DNA from: Daphnia carinata
Taxonomy: Eukaryota > Arthropoda > Branchiopoda > Diplostraca > Daphniidae
Reading direction: 5' to 3'
Assembly (NCBI RefSeq): GCF_022539665.2
Contig: NC_081337.1
Location: forward strand, 186,001 to 250,000
DNA: 64,000 bases
Shown in pieces: positions 49,547-60,600 of the stretch; the stretch's first letter is position 1; the number at the start of each line of letters is the position of its first letter. The notes below the pieces were generated by a model, which saw nothing but the letters and a program-made list of their open reading frames with translations, had not been told where the DNA came from and searched no databases. Position numbers and translations under genes: made by a program.

Positions 49547-49854
49547 TGTTGGAAATATATTAAGTTCCCAACAGCAGATGACGCGGTCTGGACGCCGCAC
49601 AAGGCTGCCCAGCCGTTTTAATGCCTTTGAATTGGGTGGCCCTCGATAGAGGGCCAACATTGTACATTTTCTTGTATGTAAGCCCCGCCCTAGGCCTATT
49701 GGCCGTCTCGCAAGAGATGGCAAGGGGCAGTTAGTCGCAAAATACATTTCCTACAGTTAACAACGAATATCACCAGTGTCTCCCGTGTGTTTCAATTCTT
49801 CAACTTCAACTTGTTAAAGGTAAAGTCAGAGAACGGGCTGACTATTTCCCTTCA
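49547..49854 (+). repeat. Presumed 5' LTR of the BEL/Pao element
   Basis: Begins TGTTGGAAATATATTAAG exactly where the P-element homology ends, and probably ends CCTTCA before TGGTTTTTCGAACC, a primer-binding candidate. The right boundary is inferred, because no second LTR is present for comparison. Confidence 0.5.
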
Positions 49855-49929
49855 TGGTTTTTCGAACCTATTCTTTCTTAATTTAAGTTAAAATTTCTTA
49901 CTTTAAGTATTTACTTGTTGAGCACTGTG

Positions 49930-50460
49930 GGGGAGTTTTTTTTTGGCTCACCCCTTTTATTCCCTAGAATCCGAGTGTGAAATTTTTTTTTCCTTTACCA
50001 CGTGGTGAGCTAGCGTGTTAAATTTTCTTTTCCTTTTTCACCACGTGTTTAGTTAAGCTTGTGAATTTTTTTCTTTCGCTTTTCACCACTCGTTGAGCTA
50101 CCGTGTGAATTTTTTTTGTTTCACCCACGTAGAGTGTGTAGGCACTTAAAAAACTTTTTTCCTGTTTTTGCCTTTCAACTGTTAGAAACACGTGGTCGGC
50201 GGCCATTAATTTGGTCGTCCTTTTTTTCAAATTTTGAATTTTTGGTAAAATTTTTTTCTTCTCTCTCAACGTGATTTGGAGGGCACGTTTTACTCTTTTC
50301 TCTCTCTTTCTCTCCTCTCCTTTTTCATTTACTTCGAGTAAGGTTATGGTTGAGTAGGGTGGAAAATTTTTTTTTCTTTTTCGATTTCGGTCGCGTGGTC
50401 GGCGGCCATTGATAACTCCACCTCCAATTTTTCTTTCTTTTTTTCTTTTCAAATACACTG
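49930..50460. repeat. Low-complexity repeated leader
   Basis: T/C-rich sequence with an imperfect ~55-65 bp unit (CCACGTGGTGAGCTA...GTGAATTTTTTT) repeated about four times at 49995-50140. A GTGGTCGGCGGCCATT motif recurs at about 50192 and 50395. Confidence 0.55.
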
Positions 50461-50834
50461 CTTCGCCTTGCCGGCCACCTTTGTTGCTTCACATTTAGGG
50501 CCAATTTTCTCTTTTTTGCTTTTTTGGAATCCCCTTTCTGGAGGATATTTATATCCTCCACTACTACTCTTTTCTTCTCCGCTTTAGCGGAGCACCGGTA
50601 AGGTCTCCACCACAACTTCAAGAATTCGTGACGCCGAGAAGATAAAGAGGGCAAAGAGGAGGGCTGAGGGCTTAGAGAGGCTGTGGACTGGTCAACAACA
50701 GCCGAGGAAATTTCGGAACACCCCGGAAGGAAGGCGGCAAAATTAGTCTCTTTAACCGCCTTGCAGCAGCCGCACCTGAAACTGAACAAGCTGCCTCACC
50801 GCTGAACTCCATACTCCCGATAGCCATTCGTCAC

Positions 50835-51503
50835 ATGCCCTTAGCGGCCATTAAGGAAGCGCTCGAGCCGAAGTATTGCGGAGACATCAGGTACCGCCCG
50901 GTCAACCAGGTTGTGGAGAGAGAAGAGGAGGAAGCCATTGCTTTGCCAACTCCAAGTGGGTTGAGTAACTCTCCAACAACAGCAGCAAAGATAGGATTTT
51001 CGCGCGGACGAGAGTGGCGACTCTCCACATTTGTCAGCCAGAGTAAAGAGCCCGAAGTCGGAGTAGTAGCCGCATTTGGAGCTGATCAACCAATCTCTCC
51101 AGTCGCCAGTGTTCCTGAACAGCCCAAAATCAAACTTGGTAGAGCACGCGGTCGTGGTGGACAAATTTTCATTGTCGTCAACCACCTCGAGCCATTTGAT
51201 CAGCTGTTACCCACCCCAAGCGGGAGGCGTAACAACGCGTTGCTCACTAAATTTGCACCTTTCAAGTCAGGGCCAGGTAACTCACGCGGACGCGGTCGGC
51301 CACTCTCCGAAAAGGAAAACCCGCTGGATGCTCCAATTCAAGATCCAACCCCGGAGTTGGCACCAACCAGAGAAGTGGAGCGCGCAGCTGAAGAAGAGGA
51401 AGACGACGAAGACATCCTTCGATTGATGCCGATCCAATGGATCTTATTGATCTTTATAAAAAGTTGTAATTCCCCATGTTACAATAAAATAATTGATCAC
51501 TAA
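50835..51503 (+). CDS. Pre-gag ORF with GRG-rich modules (unknown function)
   Basis: A 222-codon ORF with a good ATG lies in the leader, upstream of gag. It has two related modules: LPTPSGLSNSP...FSRGREWRL and LPTPSGRRNNA...NSRGRGRPLSE, with GRARGRGGQIF between them, so RG/GRG-rich patches recur three times. The C-terminus is acidic (EEEEDDEDILRL). RG-rich patches are common in RNA-binding proteins, but no known domain is visible. It could be an accessory protein of the retrotransposon or a remnant of a captured gene. Confidence 0.5.
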   Translation: MPLAAIKEALEPKYCGDIRYRPVNQVVEREEEEAIALPTPSGLSNSPTTAAKIGFSRGREWRLSTFVSQSKEPEVGVVAAFGADQPISPVASVPEQPKIKLGRARGRGGQIFIVVNHLEPFDQLLPTPSGRRNNALLTKFAPFKSGPGNSRGRGRPLSEKENPLDAPIQDPTPELAPTREVERAAEEEEDDEDILRLMPIQWILLIFIKSCNSPCYNKIIDH

Positions 51504-51644
51504 CCCTTTTTTCACTTACTTTCAGCAGGAGAAAACGGTTCAACCGTACTCCACAAAAGAAAAAACTTTCTTACATCTTTTCGGAGTTAGGTTCTAAACC
51601 AAAAACTCCCACTATTTCCTTACCTGTTCTTTCCTTAAAAAAAA

Positions 51645-51975
51645 AAAAAACAACTAGCGCCATCTAGCGCTAAAAATTACAAACTTTAATTTTTCCTTTT
51701 TCAAAAAAGTTATTTTCTTTTCAGAACTACAAGCTTACGCTACCTAGTGGTTATAAGCAAACTAAAAATCCACTAATTCAAAATTTCCTTTCTTTTTCTC
51801 TTAAAACTGAAGACCCGCACCGTCTAGCGGTCAAAAAAAATAGAAGAGTAAATGGAAACTGAACACAAACACCATCTGGCGGTCAAGAACCAAAGGATGG
51901 TAAAACTTTTTCTTTTTTTTCATCTCTTCTTAAAACTGAAAGCTTATGCAGCCTAACGGGCCAAATAAGCAACCT
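51645..51975. repeat. Repeated CCATCTAGCGGT-type motif in the BEL/Pao leader
   Basis: Five variants of (CG)CCATCTAGCGGTCAAAA-like sequence (near 51658, 51738, 51818, 51870 and 51946) are spaced about 50-80 bp apart and separated by A/T-rich, TTTTCTTTT-containing spacers. Several are preceded by AAAACTGAA(A/G). There is no coding potential. Confidence 0.6.
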
Positions 51976-52397
51976 TATTTTCCAAATCATCTGAAATAGA
52001 CCTTTCCTATGCTTACCCATTGAGCATCGTGCTAACAACTAACCAAAACTTGACATTTTTCTTATTTTTACTGACAACAAAGTCAGTTTATTCGCTCGAA
52101 ATTTACCGAAAGCTAACTAAGTGCAAACAATTTAAGCTTCCACTTTTCAAAAAATTGTCTGACATAGCAAGGGAGAAACTCAACCAGTGGAGTTCAAAAA
52201 ACACGCCCACTGACTGGAGCACGGCGTCAGCGCTGCTCCTTTCCATTCACTCACAATTTAATAGAAGCCCTAAAAGTAAAACTTTTTTCCAAGTTTTTTC
52301 TTTTTTCTTTTTTTCTCTTCTTCAAGGGAAATCCAGAAGTGAACCCTCTGAGGTTTGCAAAGAAAAATCAACTTTCCACTTCCAGCAAAACAAAAAA

Positions 52398-53691
52398 ATG
52401 TCACGATCGGTTGCAGCAACACGAGCGGGCCTGAAATACCACCTTACGAGGACAATGGAGAAGATCAAAGGATACAAGGATTTTACGATGACGGCGGAAC
52501 TGGATAACGACATTGCAACGGATACAGAACTCCTCAAGCAACGTTACCAGAAATTTATTAAAGCAAGCGACCAAGTACGCTGGGCCTTGCAAACTACGAA
52601 CGCTACCGAGGAGCAAATCGAGCAAGATTACTCCACAGTAGCAGAAGTAGAAGAAGAAATGAGCAGTATACTCGCCTTCGTTAAAAACAAATGAGACGAG
52701 TATAAAAGACAACAAGACTTGGAATTTCAAGAGTTGCAGAGGAAAGAACAGCGCCAGATAGATGAGGACAGAAACAGATTGCTCCAAGACCTGCTTACTC
52801 AACAGCAGCAACTCTTTGCAAATCAGATCCTCCAACAACAGCAAGCCTACGCCTTACAAATACAACAACTTATGGCGCAAGACCAAGCACCAGTTCAAGT
52901 AGCAGCAGCAGCAGCTCCAGTTCAACAAGCGACACGTCTCCCCCAAAGACAAATCAAACACTTTAAAGGAGATATTCTTGAGTGGACATCATTTAGGGAG
53001 AGCTTCTATGCCTCCATTCACTCGTCCACAATGTTGGATGTTCAAAAATTCGACTACTTAAAAGAATACTTGAAGGGGGAAGCGTACTTGTGCGTTGAAA
53101 ATCTCGAACTTACTGCTGCAAACTACAACATCGCCATAGCAGAGCTGAAAAGAGTCTACGCTAAACCAAAGGCTCTTATTCAAACTCATTTGTAAGTTTG
53201 ACAACCTAGCTCCTGTCAAAACAATGGCAGACGTATCGGCGCTGAGAAAACTGTAACTCACAGTCCAGTCTCACATTAATGCCTTGAAAACCCTCGGGGT
53301 TCGAAAAGAATCATTTGGAGGACTCCTTGGCACAAAATTAATGAAATTGCTTCCTGCAGAATTGCAGAAAGAATGGTCGAGCTCTGAAGAGAACGACATC
53401 ACGGACATCACATCCCTACTGGCTTTCATCAGGGATCAAGTTGACGTAGCGGAAAGGTACAGCCGATGGAAATCGGAAACCACGAAAACGCCACAGCAGT
53501 CGACACCGCCAAGTACAGCAAAACAACTACATGCTGCCACAGCATCACAGCTAGCGATTGAGCCAGGTCACAACCAGCTCCACACACACCAAAAATTCAG
53601 ACAATTTTTGCCACCGTCAAACACACCTGTTAGGAGACAGGACAACGTCATGCAGGATGCACAAGACCATGCATCTTCTGCGGGAAGTTGA
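52398..53691 (+). pseudogene. BEL/Pao Gag (DUF1759-type), one stop and one frameshift
   Basis: The ATG at 52398 begins MSRSVAATRAGLKYHLTRTM. The only break in the first part is an in-frame TGA at 52692; the same frame continues as a Gln-rich coiled-coil (LLTQQQQLFANQILQQQQAY). The DUF1759 signature follows: HFKGDILEWTSFRESFYASI, LDVQKFDYLKEYLKGEAYL. A TAA after LIQTHL (53195) reflects a one-base shift; similarity continues as KFDNLAPVKTMADVSALRKL and then FGGLLGTKLMKLLPAELQKE. The family's Gag assembles retrotransposon particles. Confidence 0.75.
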
Positions 53692-54532
53692 ACCTAAAAG
53701 AAAAAAGGCCATACCCCACGGCTTGTCCAGTGAACCTAACTGGCATGGTGCCCCCCTTGTCAAAATTACAGCACTGGAAACGGACTAGATTGGAGACACT
53801 GGATCATATGCCCACACAACATTCGCACGAAAATTGGAGACACTGGACATATGACAAAAACGAAAATTGTGGAACAATGAAAAATGGCTGACGACAGGTT
53901 TGAAACAAACAGCCAAGAAAAGATGTCGGGATTTTGTTAGGAGTCGACCAGATGTTTGAAATCATCCCCAACGAAGCAGCTATCCAAAGCCCGTGTTGCC
54001 TAAGGGCCTAGAACACAAAGCTTGGGCGGATGATAGCTGGACCTTCTAAGGAAAAAAATTCGAAGAAAGGCAAAGCACTAATCCAGCAAATGCTGCAATG
54101 CAGCAGCTTCTCAGCCCAAACAGTAGCTTCATATGCAGCCGCCTGCCTTAATTCAAACAACACTTTTACAACCCTTCCTGAAGAAAGGAGAAAATGCCGG
54201 ATGGACATGAGACAAAGGAAGCTTCATCTTCCAATTCGACGTCTATGGAAAAAATTTCCATAGTGAACTCCACAAATAAAAAACAAAAAAAGAAGATTGT
54301 AAAAGAAGAATTAAAACGGCAGACGGATTTTGATCTATCTTTGTTTTGGAAGCTGGAGCACTTCGCCATCTTAGATGATTGCGATGCAGTGGAGCCAGAC
54401 GACCCTCTAGGCTCCTTTGGAGACAAAATCACCCGTCAAGAAGATGGGCGATACTGCACCCCAATCCCCTGGAAAACCGATAAGTGGAGGTTGGAAAACC
54501 CACGACACATCTCCTTCCTGGGAGCCTCCTAA
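53692..54532 (+). pseudogene. BEL/Pao protease and early pol fragment
   Basis: Frame-shifted pieces show ILLGVDQMFEIIPNEAA with LGRMIAGP (the aspartic protease and linker typical of this group) near 53930-54050. Then come LFWKLEHFAI, FGDKITRQEDGRYC and PIPWKTDKWRLENPRH (54330-54510), the region just before the reverse transcriptase in Pao-type pol. It stops at 54532 and nothing downstream continues it. Confidence 0.65.
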
Positions 54533-54540
54533 AGGTTCTT

Positions 54541-55149
54541 AGCCTCCCCAGCGCATCAACCATGCCGTTGGGAAGTACTGAGGAAGGCCACAAGCAGGTG
54601 GAAAATTTGTCGATGAGCATGCCAATATTTGCAATTCAAGAAATTTGTTGGTGATATTCTCAGGAGTATTTTAGGAGCTCCCTTCATGAAAGTAAGACTC
54701 GTGCGTTGAAATAATACGAAAAATAAATCAATTTCATCTTACCAGCTAAAAATTGCCTATGGACTAACATATTCCTCCTCCATGCTACGTAACTGAACAT
54801 GTAATTTCATGGTAATTTTATAAATTACCCAGATGTTGTTCTTACTAATGTTCTAATACATATTGCATTTCAGAAATTTCGATGTTGTAAAACATAAATT
54901 TGAATCGCTTCATGCCCTTTATGTGATAAAAAGAAACAAATGGATTTGGTAACGATATTAGAGCTGTATTCAAAATTTCCATGTAATAAACCATATTCGT
55001 ATGGAACGACTGGTGAACTCATAAATATGTAACAGAGAAATATTCATTTTGGAACTAGGAGATGTGACAAAACAACACCCAAATACCCCGTCATCGAACT
55101 TGAAGGACAAGGGAATTTCCATGATTAATAGTACTTCAAACTGGCTTAG
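54541..55149. other. AT-rich spacer, no gene recognised
   Basis: No ORF with recognisable similarity, and no remaining BEL/Pao pol or LTR sequence. Confidence 0.5.
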
Positions 55150-55845
55150 GGCTTAGGCTTTGGAGCGGCGTCAATGTTTTTGTAATAAGCTGGAGCCTCT
55201 ATGGTAGTAACTGGGAGCGGCTTCAGTGGTAGTAGCTTGGAGATGGGAGTCAATGGTAGTGTAGTACTTCATTGGCGCTTTTGTGGTGTAGTATTTGGGA
55301 GGCTTCAGTCTGGTAGTAGCTTGAGATGAGTAGTACTTCATTGCCTCGGTTTAGTAGGTGGAGTAGTATGTTGTTGGGTAGTATGTTGGAACTTCAGTGT
55401 AATAGCTTGGTATAGCATGCGGTAGGATGTACTTGGGTGCCTTTCTAGTGTAGTATTGAGGACCAGCAGTGTAGTAAGCTGGAGCTGCGCAAGTACTTGT
55501 GTAGTACCCATCTTTTTTTTGTAATACTCCGCGGCTGCAGTAGTGTAATATTCCACGGCCTTTGTGGCGTAGTATTGAGGAGCTCAATGTAGTACACTGC
55601 GGCGGCGTAAATGGTGGTGTAGTATTGAGGATCGTTAGTATAGTAAGCCGGAGCTGCATATGTCGTGGTGTAATATTCGGGTGCCTTTTTATAGTGTAGT
55701 AAATGGGGCTGCATACGTCGTGATGTAGTGTTCTAGAGCCTTGGTGGTGTAGTACTCGGGAGCATGGGTGTTGTAGTAGCTGGCACATATATCGTGGTGT
55801 AGTAAGGCACCGGAGTAGTGTAGTATTCTGAAGAACGGGCCCTTG
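55150..55845 (-). pseudogene. YYT/AAP-repeat secreted structural protein, decayed
   Basis: Minus-strand frames alternate through repeats such as CAAPAYYTAGPQYYTRKAPK, TYAAPAYYTNDPQYYT and SYYTEVPTYYPTTYYSTY. Tyr-Tyr-Thr / Ala-Ala-Pro repeats of this kind occur in secreted, cuticle- or matrix-like proteins of small crustaceans. Frameshifts occur in almost every unit and no signal peptide is visible, so the copy looks non-functional, though repeat instability and assembly errors could contribute. Confidence 0.55.
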
Positions 55846-56159
55846 ATTTTGACGACACGTCTAAATTGCAGGTAATGACGTAGCAGCCAATATTTTATCC
55901 CGCCTTTTAGCCAGTCCTCTCCTTCCCATCATTCGAACCGCCACGGAGGCAAGTTCTCGTTACGTGCCATCGCCCGATACCCGCCATCCGTGCCTCCTCG
56001 TGAACAGCTCTCTAGACCTTAATTCCAGACTATAGCCACAGGCGTGTCGCTCGATACCTGATCTGGAGTCGCACACAAGGACACTACGACTTACTACTAC
56101 TACCACCCACTGTCTGTCGGAAATAGTGATTTCTAGCCAATCTCTCGTCTTTTTTTCTT

Positions 56160-56161
<2 letters not shown>

Positions 56162-56195
<34 letters not shown>
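56162..56195. repeat. Poly-T run (34 nt) before ORF1
   Basis: Uninterrupted T from 56162 to 56195 within a T/C-rich stretch 75 bp upstream of the ORF1 ATG. It could be part of the element's 5' region or an older inserted tail; its length in the assembly is unreliable. Confidence 0.9.
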
Positions 56196-56269
56196 CTCCA
56201 ACAAAGTGTCATTGTTCCTCGTTTCCTGGAAAATTCTATGCGCAAAAAAGTTAGTGGTGAGCCGCCAAG

Positions 56270-57612
56270 ATGGCAATGATAAACTCCGATATGCGCAACG
56301 ACGATACTGGGAGTGAGCACCTGTCCCGTAATAAAAGAGCGCACCTCGACGTCAGCAACAACAAAGATAGAGTGGCACAGGTTCTTTCCCCCGCCATCCT
56401 ACCTGTAGAAGTGCAAATCCTAGAAAAGACTTCCCATCAATCAATCGACTTCAACGATCTATCTTTCAGTGTGGTGGAAAACTGGATAACATCGCTCACG
56501 ACAGTTATAGGACCAATAGACGACAGCCGCGTTGAGAGCAACGGTAATATCACCGTTTACCCACTCTCCCCAGAGCAGCAAGACCTCCTAGTCAATCTAA
56601 AGGAAGTGGGAGGATTCCCAATAAAGAAGAAAATTTCCCTTGCCACCAACTTGGCTCAATGGGTGATTACAAGAGTCCCCACTTCAGAAAACGAAATGAC
56701 AATTCAACACCTGCTTAGCAACCAAGGTGTATTGAAAGCAGAACGTTTTAGAAAGAGACACCCTGATGGTACAGTGGTTGACACCTCGGCAGTGCTACTT
56801 ACTTTCAACTCAATTGAACTCCCCATTGAAGTGAAATTAGCAGGCAGAGTCTTCGTACCGGAAAAACCTAAAATCAGACCATACCAATGTACGAACTGCT
56901 GGGCCCTTGGTCACAGGGAAAGAAATTGCAGCGCAAAAAGAAAATGTAAAAGATGCGGCATGGAGCACCAACAACTGGCAGTGTGCACAAGGGAAAAGAA
57001 ATGCACCAATTGCGCAAACACCGACCACGAAGCTGACGACTCCAGATGCCCATCAATTGTTACCAGGATCAAAATCCTGGAAAAATCAAGAGAAAAAACA
57101 TTCCTTTTCATGTGGCTGCAAAAATAATAGACAAAGAAATTGAAATTAGCCCCAAATTCCCACAAGTTCTCCAAACCAACGTCAGCGCGAAGTTCTCCAG
57201 CAAGATGGCAAACATGGAAACAAGAATAAAAAAACTAGAAAATGAACTAACCGTAATCAAAACCGACGTTAAACAACTCCAAGAAATCCAAAAAGATGTA
57301 AAGAAGAATAGCAGCTCCCTGGAGGAAATAAAAAATATGCTGATAAATATGCAAAATCCACGCATTTACAACAACCAAACAAGGCACAGTCAAAACCAAG
57401 AACAGAATATACCCTCAGATCAAATGGAACGCATGGAAGAGTCCGTCCTCGACGAGGTAACGTGTGACAGTTCGCCATCAAATCCCCCAATTACTAACTT
57501 CCCAACAGTACTAGGAAGCAGCCTGGACACGCAAGATCCTCATCGCATCCCACAACCTGGTGAAAACTACCAGAGAGGAAGGTGGAAAGGACCTCCTCCA
57601 AAGCAAAAATGA
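56270..57612 (+). CDS. Non-LTR retrotransposon ORF1 (Gag-like, CCHC knuckles)
   Basis: The ATG at 56270 opens MAMINSDMRNDDTGSEHLSR. A central RNA-binding-like region follows, then three cysteine clusters (CTNCWALGHRERNC, CKRCGMEHQQLAVC, CTNCANTDHEADDSRC), typical zinc knuckles of Gag-like ORF1 proteins. At about 57095 the frame changes by -1 over a run of six A (GAAAAAACATT); the downstream frame gives IPFHVAAKIIDKEIEISPKF and a coiled-coil (MANMETRIKKLENELTVIK). It ends at TGA 57610-57612, in the same frame as ORF2. The A-run shift may be real -1 frameshifting, an allele or an assembly error. The product would package element RNA. Confidence 0.8.
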
Positions 57613-57616
57613 CTAG
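57607..57616 (+). promoter_or_regulatory. Candidate stop-codon readthrough site (TGA CTA G)
   Basis: CAA AAA TGA CTA GCG: the ORF1 stop is followed in frame by ORF2. UGA-CUA(G) is the established efficient readthrough context in animal and viral mRNAs. ORF2 has no ATG before its catalytic motifs, so a fusion product made by readthrough is the simplest reading. Confidence 0.6.
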
Positions 57617-60600
57617 CGCCGGACAAACTGAGCCTCATCCAGTGGAACCCGAACGGGCTAAACAACAGCAAAAAGGACATTCTTACAAGAAAATTACACG
57701 AACTGAACCCAGATGTAGTCCTCATTAGCGAAACCCACTGGTCAATAAATACAAAATTCCCATTAAAAAACTACGAAGTGCTCAGTAACCCTAGAACAGA
57801 CGAACGAGGCGGCGTAGCAATTCTTTACAGAAAGAACCTGATATACAAAAAGATCCATACTCATAACTCGGAAAACCTAGAAGTCATAGGAGCATCATTC
57901 ACTACCCGCCGCAACACAGTAAAGTCCCAACTCAACGTCTTCTCTGTCTACTGCCCAAAAGGCAACTGCTACATGGAAGAAATACAGAAACTCTTCCACC
58001 GGAAAAATGGCGAACAAGTTATAGTCGGCGGAGACCTAAACGCTCACCATGAACTGTGGGACTCTTACAAGCCCAAAAATATGGCAGGAAACACAATAGC
58101 TTCACTACTTTACACCTCCCCAAACATCCAGCTCATAACACCGAAGGACCTAGACACAAGACCCGATCCCAAAAACAATGAAAAATCCACGATTGACCTT
58201 ACCTTAACAACAGTAGATGTTCAAGTAACCCGCCCACCTTCAACTCTGGGATCATGGGGCAGCGACCACGAAGCAATCTTCTTCCAAACGGATACAAACC
58301 CAAGAATCAGACCTCAAAACCAGAGAAGATGGACAATTAGACCCAGACACATAGAAAAATGGAACGAAGAAATCCATAGTTCTCTACAGAACATAGAAGA
58401 GAAAACCCCAGCCACGGAGATCTACGGAAAGATTTACGAAGCTGTCGAAATAGCGTCTGACAAACACCTTCGACAGCCCAGGGCAGCCAAAAGGGCGGAA
58501 CCAAGGAAGCCTTGGTGGAACCAAGAGTGCCAAAAAGCCCACAACCTAACCTTAAAGGCCTGGAGATTGTGGAAAATATACAAGCTCCCTGAGCTCAAAA
58601 CCCATCTGAACAGAGCAGAAGCAATTCAAAGGAAAACATTCCGAAATAGCAAAAGAGAAAGCTGGAAGCAATTCACAAAAACTCTCACCTCAAGGAATGC
58701 AAAAAACGTCTGGCAGTTCATAGGCAGAATGAACGGGAAGAAAGCGGGGATCAGCTCCATAGACTCCATCGAACTTGAAAACAAAGCCATCACCACCGAC
58801 CCTAAGAAGATCGCCAAAGCCATGGTGAATTACTTCACGGCAACCGACGACCGAGCAATGCTCGAACTGCAACGTAGAGAAGGGGACATGATTAAGGAAA
58901 TCTCAAGAATTCTAGAAGCAGAAGGTCCGCACCCACTTGACAGACCATTTACACCCCAAGAATTCGAAAGGGCAATAAATAACCTGAAAAACACAGCCCC
59001 AGGAAAAGACGGTGTGTCTAACCAAATGATTAGACTACTCTCAAGTGAAAACAAAGCCAAACTCCTTACCTGCATGAATAAGCTATACGCTGAAGGGATA
59101 GTTCCTGAACAATGGAAAGAGGCAGTCGTTATTTGCATACCCAAGAAAGGTAAACCTAAACACTTACCCTCATCGTACAGACCCATCTCCCTCACATCAT
59201 GTGTAGGAAAACTTATGGAAAAGATGGTCAATGAACGAATCATATGGTTCCTGGAAAAGCAAAAATTCATCCCATGGTCACAATCCGGTTTTAGAAAATC
59301 CAGATGCACAGCAGACAACCTAATAAGATTGGAAACCGAAATTAAACAAGGCTTTTCGAAAAATCAAAATACTTATGCTCTTTTCCTGGATATCTCGAAA
59401 GCTTATGACTCAACATGGATCACCGGACTTATTCACAAACTAACCACAGCCAAATTGCATGGCAACATCCTGAGATGGCTGATCAGCTTCCTGCAAAATA
59501 GATACGTGTACGTAAAAATTCATGATACCTTGTCAAGCCGAAAGCCTCTGGAACTGGGAGTACCCCAAGGCTCAGTACTCAGTCCAACTCTCTTCAACGT
59601 AATGATAGCCGACTTCCCACGCCTTGAAAATAACACTAGCTTCTTTGCAGATGACATCAAAAGTCACTTCCAAACTGCCGACGTAAACAAAGCAAAAACA
59701 AGAATGCAACAATATTGCAACCGAGTAAGCAGCTGGACTAAAAAATGGGGATTCAAAATGTCGATCGACAAATCCATGCTTGTCGTCTTCTCCAGAAAAC
59801 ACACGCCACAACAAGCTCCGAAACTATATATAGAAGGCCAACCAATCCCGGTTGCCACCAAAGCAAAATTTCTAGGAGTTACCTTCGACGCTAAGTTAAA
59901 CTGGCAGTGCCATCTAGAGGAACTCGCAACCAAAATGCTGTCAAATGCAAACCTACTAAAAATTTTAGCCTCCAAACCAAATGAAATTGAGCTGCAAACC
60001 CTCACTCCAGTCTACAAAGCACTCGTGAGAAGCCTAGCCGACTACAGTGCATTCACCATAACCAGTGCAACAAAACACAGAAGGAAAAAAATTGAAATTG
60101 TGCAAAATAGCGCATTAAGAACGGTGCTTCGAGCACAGAAGACGACCCCCCTAGCGGCCCTTTACAAAGACTCAGGCGTGGAACCAATAATAAACAGAAG
60201 CAAGTGGATCCTTCAAGCCTACATAGCTAGGATCTGGCGAGACACGGAAAATCCCACGAGAGAAGTCATAAACTCATGCTGGAAAGTAATAAACAAATTC
60301 AAAACCTCTTATAAACCATCCTGGCATATGTCAATGGCAGCCATCGAAAAAAACACACCCCATTTGATGGAAAAACTTGCGCCAACCAACCTCTACCCGC
60401 CGGCTCCGTGGGAATTTGCCAAAATCAACCTCGGTCGCCTAAAGATTGACAAAAAAACCGCCACAAGCGCCCAACACCTAGCGCGTAACCAGTTCTTGGA
60501 AAACCTCGACAACCTACAACCAGGAGAGCTCGTAGCCTACACTGACGGCTCCGTAGACCCCAAATCTGGAAACGCCTCTTCCGCAATTTACGTACCCGGA

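Larger units (their letters stand above)
49547..54540 (+). mobile_element. BEL/Pao LTR retrotransposon, 3'-truncated
   Basis: A presumptive 5' LTR (49547-49854) is followed by a long leader, an extra ORF, a DUF1759-type Gag and the protease/early pol region. The similarity stops about 54540, with no reverse transcriptase core, integrase or second LTR before the next gene remnant. The insertion truncates a P-element relic on the left. Confidence 0.75.

Noticed and set aside
50018-50789. Lys-rich minus-strand ORFs in the BEL/Pao leader
   Set aside because: The T/C-rich leader makes the complement Lys/Glu-rich by composition; no domain, and antisense to the element.
52020-52397. N-terminal extension of the BEL/Pao Gag
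   Set aside because: The frame is open but the sequence is low-complexity (Phe/Ser/Lys-rich, T-rich tract); the well-placed ATG at 52398 is preferred.
58626-60005. Minus-strand ORFs within the retrotransposon ORF2
   Set aside because: They are opposite-strand shadows of the intact reverse transcriptase frame.
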